From Comamonas sp. (GTDB lineage Bacteria; Pseudomonadota; Gammaproteobacteria; Burkholderiales; Burkholderiaceae_C), in assembly GCA_031277805.1 (NCBI GenBank), contig JAITLR010000011.1, forward strand, positions 30,036 through 94,035: a DNA stretch of 64,000 bases. Direction: 5' to 3'. Under the pieces are notes generated by a model, which saw only the letters and a program-made list of their open reading frames with translations, was not told the origin of the DNA and did no database searches. Numbering within the stretch: the stretch's first letter is position 1; the number at the start of each line of letters is the position of its first letter. Below are positions 9,602 through 18,941 of the stretch, in pieces. The position numbers were made by a program, and so were the translations under genes.

Positions 9602-11332
9602 TCAAACGGCCTTGCCCAGCAGTTGGGGGTTTTCCAGCGGCAACGGCTGACCCAGCATGTCCGCCACCGCGCGGAAGGCAAAAGTCATGGCCGGCCCCAG
9701 CGTGGAGCCCGCACCCGGATAGGTGGGCCCCATCGCGGAAGCGGAGTTGTTGCCCACACAGTACAGGCCCCCGATGGTCTGGCCTTCGGTGTTGAGCACA
9801 CGAGCTTCGCGGTCGGTCAGCAGACCGCCCTTGGTACCGATTTCGCCGGGCCACAGGCGCATCGCATAGAACGGGCCTTTCTCGATGGGGCCGAGATTGG
9901 GGTTCTTCAGCCGCGGGTCGCCGTAATAGCGGTCGAACACATTGCCGCCACGGTCGAAATCCAGATCCTTGCCGCTGGCTGCATATTCGGTCATGCGACG
10001 GGCGCTGTCCTGCAAACCGGCGGCATCCACACCAATCTGGGCGGCCAGTGCCTCCAGCGTATCGGCCTTCCAGTAGACCTTGCCCAGCCATTCGAGCTTG
10101 AGCTTGCTGTCGGGCACGGCGGACGCCGGCATCAGCGGGCCCATGGGGTTCTTCGCGCGGAAGTCGGCATCGAACACGATCCAGGCCGGCACACCGCCGT
10201 TGCCCTTGGCCTGCTCGGCCAGCATGGCCTGCTGGAACTCGGGGTAAGGCCCGGATTCGTCAAGAAAGCGCTGCCCCCTGGCATTGACCACCATGCAGCC
10301 GGGCAGTGAACGCTCGACGAAGATGCCGCGGAACGACGGCTCGCCCGGCACGTCCATCGTGGGCACGCCCCAGGACCAGTCCATCAGATGCATTTGCGCA
10401 CCCACGGCCTGGCCCGCGCGGTGGGCATCGCCGGTATTGCATTCGACGGGCGTCGCCGTCCATTCAGCGCGGCTAGGTTGAACCAGATACTGCTCGCGCA
10501 TCTGCTGGTTGCGCTCGAAACCGCCGGCGCCCAGCAGCACACCGCGTCTGGCGCCGAGCTGCAGGCGCTGACCGTTCTTCTCGATGATGACACCCGTCAC
10601 GCGGCCCGCGCCATCCTGCACCAGCTCCTTGAGCGGGGCATTGCGCCACATCTCGACACCGGCCTTGCGCGCGGCCGTCAGCAGGCCGGCGATCAGGGCC
10701 TGGCCACCGGTCAGACGGCGGTCACGCCTGGTCTTGCTGCGCCAGGGGTAGTCGAGGAAGTACCTGAGCATGGTGCCCACCAGCGCAAAGCGGGACTTGA
10801 GTTCGCGCGAGAGCATGGAATGCGCCTCGAAGGCGTTCATGCTCATGCGGCCGAAGATCTGATTGCCGGGCAGCCCCGGGCGCATGGTCTCCAGCGCTTC
10901 CAGACCGAGCTTGGCGGCATTGAAATCCATCGGGTCCATGGTGCGGCCGCCGGTCTTGGAACCTGCGATATGCGGGTAATAGTCCGCGTACTTGGCCATG
11001 GCGCGGTAGGGAATGCCGATCTGGCGCAGATACTCGGCCATCTTGCTCGCGGTTTCCACATAGGCCAGCACCCTGTCGTCCGTGGCCATGCCGCGCACGC
11101 AGCGTTTCATGTAGCTGAAGGCGGTTTCCAGATCGTCCCTGACGCCCGCACGCTGCTGGTCATAGTTGAGCGGAATCCAGATGCCGCCACCCGACAGGGC
11201 CGAAGTGCCACCAAACAGATCGGCCTTCTCGACCACCAGGGTCTTGAGTCCTTGCTCCTGAGCGCGAATGGCGCCCAGCATGGCACCCGCACCTGAACCC
11301 ACGACGATCAGGTCATATTCTTGTTCTGCCAT
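9602..11332 (-). CDS. tesH: 3-Ketosteroid delta1-dehydrogenase
   Basis: A 576-residue FAD enzyme that desaturates C1-C2 of 3-keto-4-ene steroids and so prepares ring A for aromatisation. The Rossmann motif GSGAGA is at residues 12-17 and GGTSALSGGGIWIP follows. The C-terminal TYPGAGSTLGPAMTF matches the KstD active-site segment with the catalytic Tyr and the oxyanion Gly spaced as Y-x3-G. Length agrees with known KstDs. It lies between tesA2 (100-base gap) and tesI (14-base gap). Confidence 0.93.
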   Translation of the reverse strand: MAEQEYDLIVVGSGAGAMLGAIRAQEQGLKTLVVEKADLFGGTSALSGGGIWIPLNYDQQRAGVRDDLETAFSYMKRCVRGMATDDRVLAYVETASKMAEYLRQIGIPYRAMAKYADYYPHIAGSKTGGRTMDPMDFNAAKLGLEALETMRPGLPGNQIFGRMSMNAFEAHSMLSRELKSRFALVGTMLRYFLDYPWRSKTRRDRRLTGGQALIAGLLTAARKAGVEMWRNAPLKELVQDGAGRVTGVIIEKNGQRLQLGARRGVLLGAGGFERNQQMREQYLVQPSRAEWTATPVECNTGDAHRAGQAVGAQMHLMDWSWGVPTMDVPGEPSFRGIFVERSLPGCMVVNARGQRFLDESGPYPEFQQAMLAEQAKGNGGVPAWIVFDADFRAKNPMGPLMPASAVPDSKLKLEWLGKVYWKADTLEALAAQIGVDAAGLQDSARRMTEYAASGKDLDFDRGGNVFDRYYGDPRLKNPNLGPIEKGPFYAMRLWPGEIGTKGGLLTDREARVLNTEGQTIGGLYCVGNNSASAMGPTYPGAGSTLGPAMTFAFRAVADMLGQPLPLENPQLLGKAV

Positions 11333-11432
11333 ACCTTGTCTCCCGGAATACTTGCTTTATGGATGGACGGCTGAAAACGGATAGTGGCGGCGGCCACCGC
11401 CAGGTTGCCACCGCCATCTCAGCCTGCAGAGA

Positions 11433-12629
11433 TCAGACGAAGGGTTCCTGATTGGGCAGGCCCAGCACATGCGAGCCGTAGGCGCGCACATAGGCGTCGG
11501 TGTTGTTCGCGATATGGGCGCGGCCCTGGTGGATGTCGCGGAAAACGCGCTCGATGGAATTCGTCTTGTAGGTTCCACTACCTGCGCAGGCACGCAGCAG
11601 CTCGTTGGCGTGCTGACCCGCCAGCTTTGGCACATAGGAGGCCTGAGCACGCTGCAGCAGACGTTCTTGCAGCGGCAGCTGTACGCCTGTCTTGGCGGCG
11701 TCCACGATGCGCGCGTAGTTGCGGTACAGCACCAGCTTGAGCTGGTCCACGGCGATCGTGGCCTCGGCCACTGCGGTCTGCGCGTTCACGTCCTCGGCCG
11801 TCTTGTTGCCATGCTTGCCCACATGGGCCGTGGCGCGCTGGGTGAAAGCCTCGATCGCACCTTCCAACGCACCCAGAGCGGCAGTGGACACTGCGCGCTG
11901 GAACACATGGGTAAAGGGAATGCGGAACAGCCAGCCGGGGTTTTCCTTGCGGCCGGGGCAGCCCTCATCGCTGTGATCGTTGGTGTACTGGATGCGGTGA
12001 GAAGGCACGAAGACACCCTCGACCACGATGTCATGGCTGCCGGTGGCGCGCAGACCCAGTACGTCCCAGTTGTCCTCGATGCGGTAATCGGCCTTGGGCA
12101 GCAGAAAGGTCACATGCTCCAGTCCCGGCGTGCCGTCGCGCTTGGGCAGGAGGCCGCCCAGGAACAGCCAGTCACAGTGCTTGGAGCCGCTCGAGAAGCC
12201 CCAGCGGCCGCTGAACTTGAAGCCACCTTCCACAGGCTCGGCCTTGCCCGTGGGCATATAGGTGGAGGCAATGCGCACGCTGCTGTCCTTGCCCCAGACA
12301 TCCTGCTGAGCCTGATCGGGGAACAGCGCCAGCTGCCAGGGGTGCACGCCGACTACGCCGTAGACCCAGGCCGTGGACATGCAGCCCTTGGCCAGTTCCA
12401 TCTGCACGCTGTAGAACACGCGCGGATCCATCTCATAGCCGCCCCAGCGCTTGGGTTGCAGCACGCGGAACAGACCTGCCTCGGCCATCTCGGCAATGGT
12501 CTCGTCGCTGATCCTGCCTTCACGGTCGGCCTGCTGGGCGCGTTCGGCCAGCTTGACGGCCAGGGCCTTAGCGCGCTCAATCACGCCGAGAGCGTCCGGG
12601 GTGAGGTAGTTATCTGTCATTGCGTTCAT
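11433..12629 (-). CDS. tesA2: 3-HSA 4-hydroxylase, oxygenase component (acyl-CoA-dehydrogenase fold)
   Basis: A 398-residue group D flavin monooxygenase (HsaA/HpaB-like, acyl-CoA dehydrogenase fold). It hydroxylates the phenolic 9,10-seco steroid 3-HSA to the catechol 3,4-DHSA using reduced flavin from TesA1. The start at 12629 is chosen because GGAG lies seven bases upstream; an in-frame extension of eight codons has no ribosome site. It is the first gene of the minus operon tesA2-tesH-tesI-kshB-scdA, and a copy of the shared operator lies 98 bases upstream. tesA1 diverges from the same 279-bp intergenic region. Confidence 0.92.
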   Translation of the reverse strand: MNAMTDNYLTPDALGVIERAKALAVKLAERAQQADREGRISDETIAEMAEAGLFRVLQPKRWGGYEMDPRVFYSVQMELAKGCMSTAWVYGVVGVHPWQLALFPDQAQQDVWGKDSSVRIASTYMPTGKAEPVEGGFKFSGRWGFSSGSKHCDWLFLGGLLPKRDGTPGLEHVTFLLPKADYRIEDNWDVLGLRATGSHDIVVEGVFVPSHRIQYTNDHSDEGCPGRKENPGWLFRIPFTHVFQRAVSTAALGALEGAIEAFTQRATAHVGKHGNKTAEDVNAQTAVAEATIAVDQLKLVLYRNYARIVDAAKTGVQLPLQERLLQRAQASYVPKLAGQHANELLRACAGSGTYKTNSIERVFRDIHQGRAHIANNTDAYVRAYGSHVLGLPNQEPFV

Positions 12630-12727
12630 ACAAGTCTCCAGTTGCCGCTCCACCGGGCGGCTTGTGGTGTGGTGGGCAAGGCATTGCGCCTATGGCAAAG
12701 AATGCTCTCACCATGCAAAAACGCATT

Positions 12728-12748
12728 CATCGTCCGATCAGACTAACG
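12728..12748 (-). promoter_or_regulatory. Putative steroid-regulon operator, tesA2/tesA1 intergenic
   Basis: Read on the minus strand this is CGTTAGTCT-GATC-GGACGATG. It contains the invariant GTCY-N5-GACGATG seen at six other promoters in the window. It lies 98 bp upstream of tesA2 and 160 bp upstream of tesA1, so it could serve both divergent operons; its orientation favours tesA2. Confidence 0.7.
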
Positions 12749-12908
12749 GGATCCCTAGCGGACCCAGGCACCCTGAGGCACATGCCGCAGACCCCGGAAA
12801 ACACCTGCCTAGGACAAACACCGAGCCCGTTCCCCCCCCTGCTAGTCCATGTGAAGGATTCAAAAAAAAGCCACGGGCAGCACTCTTGCAGCAAGGAGAC
12901 CTTCAGCC

Positions 12909-13886
12909 ATGCAAAGTACTGCCGCCACTTACGATCCCAAAGACTTCCGCCGTGCCCTGGGTATGTTCGGCACCGGAGTCACCATCGTCACCACCCGTGC
13001 CGAAAGCGGCGAGCCTGTGGGGATCACGGCCAACAGCTTCAACTCGGTCTCGCTGGAGCCACCCATGGTGCTGTGGAGCCTGGCCAAGAATGCACGCAGC
13101 CTGCCCGTGTTCCAGAGCGCCGACACCTGGAATGTGCACATCCTCTCCAATGAGCAGGAAGCCCTGTCCAACCGCTTTGCCCGTGCAGGCGAGGACAAGT
13201 TCTCGGGTCTGCCGCTGGACTCGGAAGAAGCCCATGCCCCGCTGTTGCAGGACTGCAGCGCGCGCTTCAAATGCAAGACCGCTTTCCAGTACGACGGCGG
13301 CGACCACATCATCTTTGTGGGCGAGGTGACCAGCTACGACGCCAATCCGCACCCGCCGCTGCTGTATGTGACCGGTGGCTACGCTCTGGCTTCACGCAAG
13401 GCCAACGCCGTGGCCAGCGAGCCGGCAGCCGACACCAACACCGCCTATTCCGAAAATCTCATCGGTTACCTGATGGGACGTTCTCACTTCCAATTTCTGA
13501 GCGGTCTTCGCAAGCCCATGGCGGCCTACGGCATGACAGATGCAGATTTCTATGTGCTGTCGCTGCTGAGCATCCAGCAACCTCAGTCGCCTGCCGAGAT
13601 TGCCTCGCACATGGCCTACACCGGCACCGATATCGGTGCGGTCGCCCTGCAGTCGCTGATTGCCAAGGGCTGGGTGGAGGAAAGCCGTGATCGCGCTCAA
13701 TCCTTGCAGCTCACGCCTCAGGGCAACGAAGCCATCCTTCATGTACTGGCCGCCGCCAAGGCCGTTGAGACCGATCTCATCGAAAGCCTGGGCGAGATGG
13801 AGGCCGCCACGTTGCGCAACCTGCTCAAGAAAGCCATTGCCGCCACCGACCCCGGCCTGCCCAAGCTCTGGCAGGCCAAGAGCTGA
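12909..13886 (+). CDS. tesA1: 3-HSA hydroxylase flavin reductase with C-terminal MarR-like domain
   Basis: A 325-residue protein, about twice the length of a simple flavin reductase. Residues 1-165 are the FMN-dependent flavin reductase domain (FGTGVTIVTTR, GITANSFNSVSLEPPMVLWSL). Residues 175-325 form a winged-helix, MarR-like domain (SPAEIASHMAYTGTDIGA, LIAKGWVEE, LQLTPQG). The Acinetobacter p-hydroxyphenylacetate hydroxylase reductase C1 has the same layout, and there the C-terminal domain represses flavin release until substrate binds. TesA1 supplies reduced flavin to TesA2. GGAG precedes the ATG. First gene of the plus operon. Confidence 0.9.
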   Translation: MQSTAATYDPKDFRRALGMFGTGVTIVTTRAESGEPVGITANSFNSVSLEPPMVLWSLAKNARSLPVFQSADTWNVHILSNEQEALSNRFARAGEDKFSGLPLDSEEAHAPLLQDCSARFKCKTAFQYDGGDHIIFVGEVTSYDANPHPPLLYVTGGYALASRKANAVASEPAADTNTAYSENLIGYLMGRSHFQFLSGLRKPMAAYGMTDADFYVLSLLSIQQPQSPAEIASHMAYTGTDIGAVALQSLIAKGWVEESRDRAQSLQLTPQGNEAILHVLAAAKAVETDLIESLGEMEAATLRNLLKKAIAATDPGLPKLWQAKS

Positions 13887-13963
13887 AGCCAGGCCAGCAT
13901 CGAATCCTCACCCGAAGGCCGGAAGCAGCCTTCGCCTATCCACTCCAAGCATCAAAAACAGAG

Positions 13964-14803
13964 ATGAGCACTTTTTCCATCCCAGAAGGCAAGTATGTGG
14001 ACATCGGCAACGTGGCCGGCCACCCCCAGCGCGTGCACTATCACGAGCAAGGCTCGGGAGAGCCCGTGATCTTCCTGCACGGCGCCGGCACCGGCGCCAG
14101 CGGCTACAGCAACTTCAAGGGCAACTACCCCGAGTTCGCGCAGGCGGGCTTCCGTACCCTGGTGCCCGACCTGCTGGGCTTCGGCCTGTCGTCCAAGACC
14201 GAGGAGCCCAAGCAGTACGACCTCGACTTCTTCATCGCCGGCGTCAAGGGCCTGGTGGACCAGCTCGGCCTGAAGAACATCACGCTGCTGGGCAACTCGC
14301 TGGGCGGCGCGGTGGCGCTGGGCTATGCGCTCAAGCACCCTGAGGATGTCAAAAATCTGATCCTCATGGCCCCCGGTGGCGTGGAAGAGTTTGAAGCCTA
14401 TATGGCCATGCCCGGCATTGCCAATATGTTCAAGGTCTACCAATCGGGCAAGACCGGCCCCGAAGCCATGCGCGCCGTCATGAGCATGCAGGTGGTGGAT
14501 CAGGCCCTGCTGACCGACGAGATCATCAACGAGCGCGCGCCGATTGCACTGACCCAGACCGAGGCCTCGCGCCAGCGTCTGTACATCCCGAACATGACTG
14601 AGCAGCTACCAGAGCTCAAGTGCAAGGTGCTGGCCTTCTGGGGCATGCAGGACGCCTTCAACCCCGTGGGCGGCGCCGACAAGCTGGCCAAGGGCATCCA
14701 GCACTGCCGCGTCGTGCTGGTCAACCAGTGCGGCCACTGGGTGCAGGTCGAGCACCGCGGCATGTTCAACCGCACCTGCATCGACTTCCTGAAGAACGGC
14801 TGA
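13964..14803 (+). CDS. tesD: 4,9-DSHA hydrolase (meta-cleavage product hydrolase)
   Basis: A 279-residue alpha/beta hydrolase with the nucleophile in GNSLGG (S112), acid D230 and base H258. The oxyanion segment is HGAGTGASGYSN. It splits the TesB ring-cleavage product into 2-hydroxyhexa-2,4-dienoate and the C,D-ring propionate. Gene order tesA1-D-E-F-G, with a 3-base gap to tesE, matches TA441. No signal peptide, so it acts in the cytoplasm. Confidence 0.95.
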   Translation: MSTFSIPEGKYVDIGNVAGHPQRVHYHEQGSGEPVIFLHGAGTGASGYSNFKGNYPEFAQAGFRTLVPDLLGFGLSSKTEEPKQYDLDFFIAGVKGLVDQLGLKNITLLGNSLGGAVALGYALKHPEDVKNLILMAPGGVEEFEAYMAMPGIANMFKVYQSGKTGPEAMRAVMSMQVVDQALLTDEIINERAPIALTQTEASRQRLYIPNMTEQLPELKCKVLAFWGMQDAFNPVGGADKLAKGIQHCRVVLVNQCGHWVQVEHRGMFNRTCIDFLKNG

Positions 14804-14806
14804 TCC

Positions 14807-15601
14807 ATGAGCGACACCAGTTTCATCCCCACCCAGGGCCAGCGCCTGTACGACGCGCTGCGCAGCGCCAAGACCCTGGCGCCGCTGACCGACAGCCACC
14901 CCGAGATGACGGTGGAGCAGGCCTACCACATCTCGCTGCACATGCTGCGCCTGCGCGAAGCCGCGGGCGAGCGCGTGATCGGCAAGAAGATCGGCGTGAC
15001 CTCCAAGCCCGTGCAGGACATGCTGAACGTGCACCAGCCCGACTTCGGCTTCCTGACCGACAGCATGCAGTACGAGGACGGCGCCACCGTCTCGCTGAAA
15101 AAGGCCGGCCTGATCCAGCCCAAGGCCGAGGGCGAGATCGCCTTCATGCTCAAAAAAGATCTGCAAGGCCCGGGCGTGACCCGCGAGGACGTGCTGGCCG
15201 CCACCGAGTGGGTGGCGCCCTGCTTCGAGATCGTCGATTCGCGCATCGACGACTGGAAGATCCGCATCCAGGACACGGTGGCCGACAACGCCTCCTGCGG
15301 CGTCTTCGTCATCGGCCGCCAGCACACCGATCCGCGCAGCCTCGACCTGGCCGCCGCCGCCATGCAGATGAGCAAGAACGGCCAGCCCGCCGGCACGGGC
15401 CTGGGCAGCGCCGTGCAGGGCCACCCGGCCGAGGCCGTGGCCTGGCTGGCCAACACCCTGGGCGCCTTCGGCATTCCCTTCAAGGCCGGCGAGGTCATCC
15501 TGTCCGGCTCCCTTGCCCCGCTGGTGCCCGCCGTGGCCGGCGACCGTTTCGAGATGGCCATCACCGGCCTGGGCAGCTGTTCCATTCAATTCACGGAGTA
15601 A
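14807..15601 (+). CDS. tesE: 2-Hydroxyhexa-2,4-dienoate hydratase
   Basis: A 264-residue member of the fumarylacetoacetase-like hydratase family (BphH/MhpD type) with GERVIGKKIGVTS, the metal-site segment EGEIAFMLKKDL and GTGLGSAVQGHPAEAVAWLAN. It adds water to 2-hydroxyhexa-2,4-dienoate to give 4-hydroxy-2-oxohexanoate, the TesG substrate. It lies 3 bases after tesD and 6 before tesF. Length is normal for the family. Confidence 0.95.
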   Translation: MSDTSFIPTQGQRLYDALRSAKTLAPLTDSHPEMTVEQAYHISLHMLRLREAAGERVIGKKIGVTSKPVQDMLNVHQPDFGFLTDSMQYEDGATVSLKKAGLIQPKAEGEIAFMLKKDLQGPGVTREDVLAATEWVAPCFEIVDSRIDDWKIRIQDTVADNASCGVFVIGRQHTDPRSLDLAAAAMQMSKNGQPAGTGLGSAVQGHPAEAVAWLANTLGAFGIPFKAGEVILSGSLAPLVPAVAGDRFEMAITGLGSCSIQFTE

Positions 15602-15607
15602 GACCCC

Positions 15608-16528
15608 ATGACAAGCAAGAAGATCAAGTGCGCACTGATCGGCCCGGGCAACATCGGCACCGACCTGCTGATGAAGCTGCAGCGCAGCCCGCTGCTGGAG
15701 CCGGTCTGGATGGTGGGCATCGACCCCGAGTCCGACGGCCTCAAGCGCGCCCGCGAGATGGGCATCAAGACCACGGCCGACGGCGTGGACGGCCTGCTGC
15801 CCTTCGTCAAGGAAGACGGCATCCAGATCGCCTTCGACGCCACCAGCGCCTACGTCCATGCCGAGAACAGCCGCAAGCTCAACGAGCTGGGCGTGCTGAT
15901 GATCGACCTCACGCCCGCGGCCATCGGCCCCTACTGCGTGCCCAGCGTGAACCTGGCCGAGAAAGTGGCCGAGAAGGCCATGAACGTGAACATGGTCACC
16001 TGCGGCGGCCAGGCCACCATCCCCATGGTGGCGGCGGTCTCGCGCGTGCAGGCCGTGAGCTACGGCGAGATCGTGGCCACCGTGTCCTCCAGGTCGGTGG
16101 GCCCGGGCACGCGCAAGAACATCGACGAGTTCACCCGCACCACCTCGGGCGCGGTCGAGAAAATCGGCGGCGCGCAGAAGGGCAAGGCCATCATCGTCAT
16201 CAACCCGGCCGAGCCGCCGCTGATCATGCGCGACACCATCCACTGCCTGACGGTGGACACGCCCAAGCCCGCCGAGATCGAGGCCTCGGTGCACGCGATG
16301 ATCAAGGAAGTGCAGAAGTACGTGCCCGGCTACCAGCTGGTCAACGGCCCGGTGATCGACGGCAACCGCGTCTCCATCTTCATGGAGGTCGAGGGCCTGG
16401 GCGACTACCTGCCCAAGTACGCCGGCAACCTGGACATCATGACCGCCGCCGCCGCGCGCACGGCCGAGATGTTCGCCGAAGAAATCCTGGCCGGCCGCTT
16501 CGAGCCCGCCGTTGCAGAAACCGCCTGA
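15608..16528 (+). CDS. tesF: Acylating propanal/acetaldehyde dehydrogenase
   Basis: A 306-residue CoA-acylating aldehyde dehydrogenase of the BphJ/DmpF type. It has the NAD-binding GPGNIGTDL at residues 12-20 and the catalytic cysteine C132 in [12 protein letters not shown]. It converts propanal from TesG to propionyl-CoA. Family enzymes form a channelled complex with the aldolase, consistent with tesG starting 16 bases downstream. Its GC-rich third positions produce a long open antisense frame that is not a gene. Confidence 0.96.
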   Translation: MTSKKIKCALIGPGNIGTDLLMKLQRSPLLEPVWMVGIDPESDGLKRAREMGIKTTADGVDGLLPFVKEDGIQIAFDATSAYVHAENSRKLNELGVLMIDLTPAAIGPYCVPSVNLAEKVAEKAMNVNMVTCGGQATIPMVAAVSRVQAVSYGEIVATVSSRSVGPGTRKNIDEFTRTTSGAVEKIGGAQKGKAIIVINPAEPPLIMRDTIHCLTVDTPKPAEIEASVHAMIKEVQKYVPGYQLVNGPVIDGNRVSIFMEVEGLGDYLPKYAGNLDIMTAAAARTAEMFAEEILAGRFEPAVAETA

Positions 16529-16544
16529 AGACAGGGAGCAGAAC

Positions 16545-17585
16545 ATGAACCTCCAAGGCAAGAAGATCACCGTCCACGACATGACGCTGCGTGACGGCAT
16601 GCACCCCAAGCGCCACCTGATGACGCTGGAGCAGATGAAGTCCGTGGCCTGCGGCCTGGACGCCGCCGGCGTGCCGCTGATCGAGGTCACCCACGGCGAC
16701 GGCCTGGGCGGCAGCTCGGTCAACTACGGCTTTCCCGCGCACAGCGACGAGGAGTACCTGGGCACTGTGATCCCGCTGATGAAGCAGGCCAAGGTCTCGG
16801 CGCTGCTGCTGCCCGGCATCGGCACCGTCGACCACCTGAAGATGGCGCACGGCCTGGGCGTGTCCACCATCCGCGTGGCCACGCACTGCACCGAGGCCGA
16901 CGTCTCCGAGCAGCACATCGCCATGGCGCGCAAGATGGGCATGGACACTGTGGGCTTTCTGATGATGGCCCATATGAACAGTGCCGAAGGCCTGGTCAAG
17001 CAAGCCAAGCTGATGGAAAGCTATGGCGCCAACTGCATCTACATCACCGACTCGGCCGGCTACCTGCTGCCCGACGGCGTGAAGGAGCGCCTCGCCGCCG
17101 TGCGCCAGGCGCTGAAGCCCGAGACCGAACTGGGCTTTCACGGCCACCACAACCTGGCCATGGGCATCGCCAATTCGCTGGCCGCCGTCGAGGTGGGTGC
17201 CAACCGCATCGACGCCGCCGCCGCGGGCCTGGGCGCCGGCGCGGGCAACACGCCGATGGAAGTCTTCATCGCCGTGTGCGCGCGCATGGGCATAGAGACC
17301 GGCGTGGACGTGTTCAAGATCCAGGACGTGGCCGAGGACCTGGTCGTGCCGCTGATGGACTTCCCGATCCGCATCGACCGCGACGCGCTCACGCTGGGCT
17401 ACGCCGGCGTGTACGGCAGCTTCCTGCTGTTCGCCAAGCGCGCCGAGGCCAAGTACGGCATCCCGGCGCGCGAGCTGCTGCTGGAGCTGGGCCGCCGCGG
17501 CATGGTGGGCGGCCAGGAGGACATGATCGAGGACACGGCGCTGACCATGGTGCGAGAGCGCCAGAAGCAGGCCGTCGCAGCCTAG
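16545..17585 (+). CDS. tesG: 4-Hydroxy-2-oxohexanoate aldolase
   Basis: A 346-residue DRE-TIM metallo-aldolase (BphI/DmpG type) with [11 protein letters not shown] near residues 14-24 and the metal-binding [11 protein letters not shown]. It cleaves 4-hydroxy-2-oxohexanoate to pyruvate and propanal, which passes to TesF. The ATG at 16545 is preceded by GGGAG; a longer in-frame start would overlap tesF and lacks a ribosome site. Last gene of the plus operon, followed by a terminator. Confidence 0.96.
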   Translation: MNLQGKKITVHDMTLRDGMHPKRHLMTLEQMKSVACGLDAAGVPLIEVTHGDGLGGSSVNYGFPAHSDEEYLGTVIPLMKQAKVSALLLPGIGTVDHLKMAHGLGVSTIRVATHCTEADVSEQHIAMARKMGMDTVGFLMMAHMNSAEGLVKQAKLMESYGANCIYITDSAGYLLPDGVKERLAAVRQALKPETELGFHGHHNLAMGIANSLAAVEVGANRIDAAAAGLGAGAGNTPMEVFIAVCARMGIETGVDVFKIQDVAEDLVVPLMDFPIRIDRDALTLGYAGVYGSFLLFAKRAEAKYGIPARELLLELGRRGMVGGQEDMIEDTALTMVRERQKQAVAA

Positions 17586-17618
17586 TCTTTACCGGTTTCT
17601 CATTTCCACTTTGTATTG

Positions 17619-17656
17619 GGTTCAGTGGCTGCCTGGGCGGGTTCTGAACCTTTTTT
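17619..17656 (+). terminator. Terminator of tesA1DEFG
   Basis: A GGTTCAG/CTGAACC stem with an 18-base loop followed by TTTTTT, 34 bases after the tesG stop. Confidence 0.7.
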
Positions 17657-17854
17657 CATGGGCAGCGGAGCACGGCGCACCAGGTCTGAACAAGAGCAAC
17701 CGGCAGGCAGAGAAAGGCCGAGCAACGATGCCAGGCCTTGCGCCAGGACGGAGGGCCACAGAAAGAGCGAGCGAAATCCGGCCATATCCGGACCTGCCGC
17801 GGATCGTCTTCAGTGCGGCGCCGCACCTGCCCCAGGCCGGAAGATCAATAGGCG

Positions 17855-18058
17855 TCAATAGGCGAGAGCCGAGACCGCTTGCCAGGATGTGCGGGCGCTG
17901 GCCAGACGAATGCCCTCCGGCAGCTCGATCTGGGTAGTCACCTGTGCAGCCACTGCCGTCTGCTGGGACATGTTCGTGGCAGGCAGATACAGCGCCAGCG
18001 CTGCGGCGACAAGCATGATGATTCTGAATCCGTTCAGCAGGTGGAAATGCTTTTTCAT
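17855..18058 (-). CDS. Small exported or membrane-anchored hypothetical protein
   Basis: A 67-residue protein starting MKKHFHLLNGFRIIML at 18058, with GGAG six bases upstream. The in-frame extension of 31 codons has no ribosome site. A hydrophobic stretch at residues 10-24 after a basic start looks like a signal peptide or anchor, leaving about 40 polar residues. It converges with tesG. I recognise no family. The good ribosome site and signal-like start favour a real gene. Confidence 0.5.
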   Translation of the reverse strand: MKKHFHLLNGFRIIMLVAAALALYLPATNMSQQTAVAAQVTTQIELPEGIRLASARTSWQAVSALAY

Positions 18059-18324
18059 CGTTGTCTCCTGTGCAGCCTCGATGGCTCTTTGACTGCAGTA
18101 TCGCCAGCGCAAAAACTCCGGCATCGTCCATCTTGATGAGCAGGTATTCACTTAGGTGGCAACCCGTGGACTCTGGCTTTCAACGCATTGAAAGCTATCG
18201 AAAAAAGGAGCATCTACCGCCTATATTCAATAGACTTCATGTGCTTTTCATCTTCAAACACAATTGAATCAATCGCTATCCGCTATCAATTTCAATAGTC
18301 CCGCATCCAGGCGGCCACAAAAAA

Positions 18325-18346
18325 GGGCTTTGCCAACGCAAAGCCC
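18325..18346 (-). terminator. Terminator after a degraded minus-strand gene
   Basis: A perfect GGGCTTTG/CAAAGCCC hairpin with a CCAACG loop, followed on the minus strand by TTTTTT. The only upstream candidate on that strand is the broken gene at 18418-18729. Confidence 0.75.
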
Positions 18347-18417
18347 CAAACCTTGAAGAAATTGAACCTGCCCGGACGGCCACCACCATCCGGGCCCAGG
18401 CGATCACATACAGAGAA

Positions 18418-18729
18418 TCACCAGATCGCTAATGACGGCCGGATGGTCCTGGCCGCCACATGGATGTTGAACTCCGTGGTCATCTGCATGCTGCGCCTGA
18501 GCTGCTCCATGACCTTGGTGCGCGAGCGCTCGGGTCTTGCAGCCGGACGGCACGATCACCCTGCACCGGACGCACGGCCATGCCGATCTTCAGATCCATG
18601 CGTGTTGTCCAGTGCCTGTAGCGTCAGATCGGCCACCGGCTCCGGATGGAGCATGCGCGGCGCGGTCGCGTGCTTCTCAGGCTTGTACTGCGCAACACCG
18701 ACCGGCGCTGCCGTTCCTTGCCATCCCAT
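18418..18729 (-). pseudogene. Probable degraded gene, family not recognised
   Basis: An ATG at 18729 follows a strong ribosome site (AAGGAGA) and starts MGWQGTAAPVGVAQYKPEK, but the frame closes at 18556. Coding-like stretches continue in the other two frames (MDLKIGMAVRPVQGDRAV; then ERSRTKVMEQLRRSMQMTTE, ending at 18418). A terminator follows. This pattern suggests one gene of about 100 residues with two frameshifts. No function can be given; chance frames remain possible. Confidence 0.35.
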
Positions 18730-18839
18730 AGGTCTCCTTCCTCTAGAAAATGTTGCCTCATTGTGGGAGCAAGGAGCACCCGAGCCATCGTCAATGCAGA
18801 CTAAGAATTCTGCCCCGTGGATACCCTCAATTCCCAGAG

Positions 18840-18860
18840 CTAACGTCCATTCGGACGATG
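18840..18860 (+). promoter_or_regulatory. Putative steroid-regulon operator before the YCF48/MMPL operon
   Basis: Reads CTAACGTCC-ATTC-GGACGATG on the plus strand, a near-perfect inverted repeat (CGTCC/GGACG) ending 81 bases before the GTG at 18942. It has the invariant GTCY-N5-GACGATG. Confidence 0.65.
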
Positions 18861-18941
18861 TTGCCAAAGGCTCAAATCCTGAATCTGCATAGGTGTTCGC
18901 GACTCACGCATGAGCGTGTGTCAGGCCCATAAGGAGACAAA

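Noticed and set aside
7197..9650. An 817-codon plus-strand frame opposite kshB and tesI
   Set aside because: Low-complexity His/Gln/Ala-rich translation without a ribosome site; the minus-strand genes have complete catalytic motifs.
14606..16723. A 705-codon open frame on the minus strand opposite tesD-tesG
   Set aside because: It is the shadow of GC-rich third codon positions in tesDEFG. Its translation is His/Ala/Gly-rich with no motif, and the plus-strand genes are certain.
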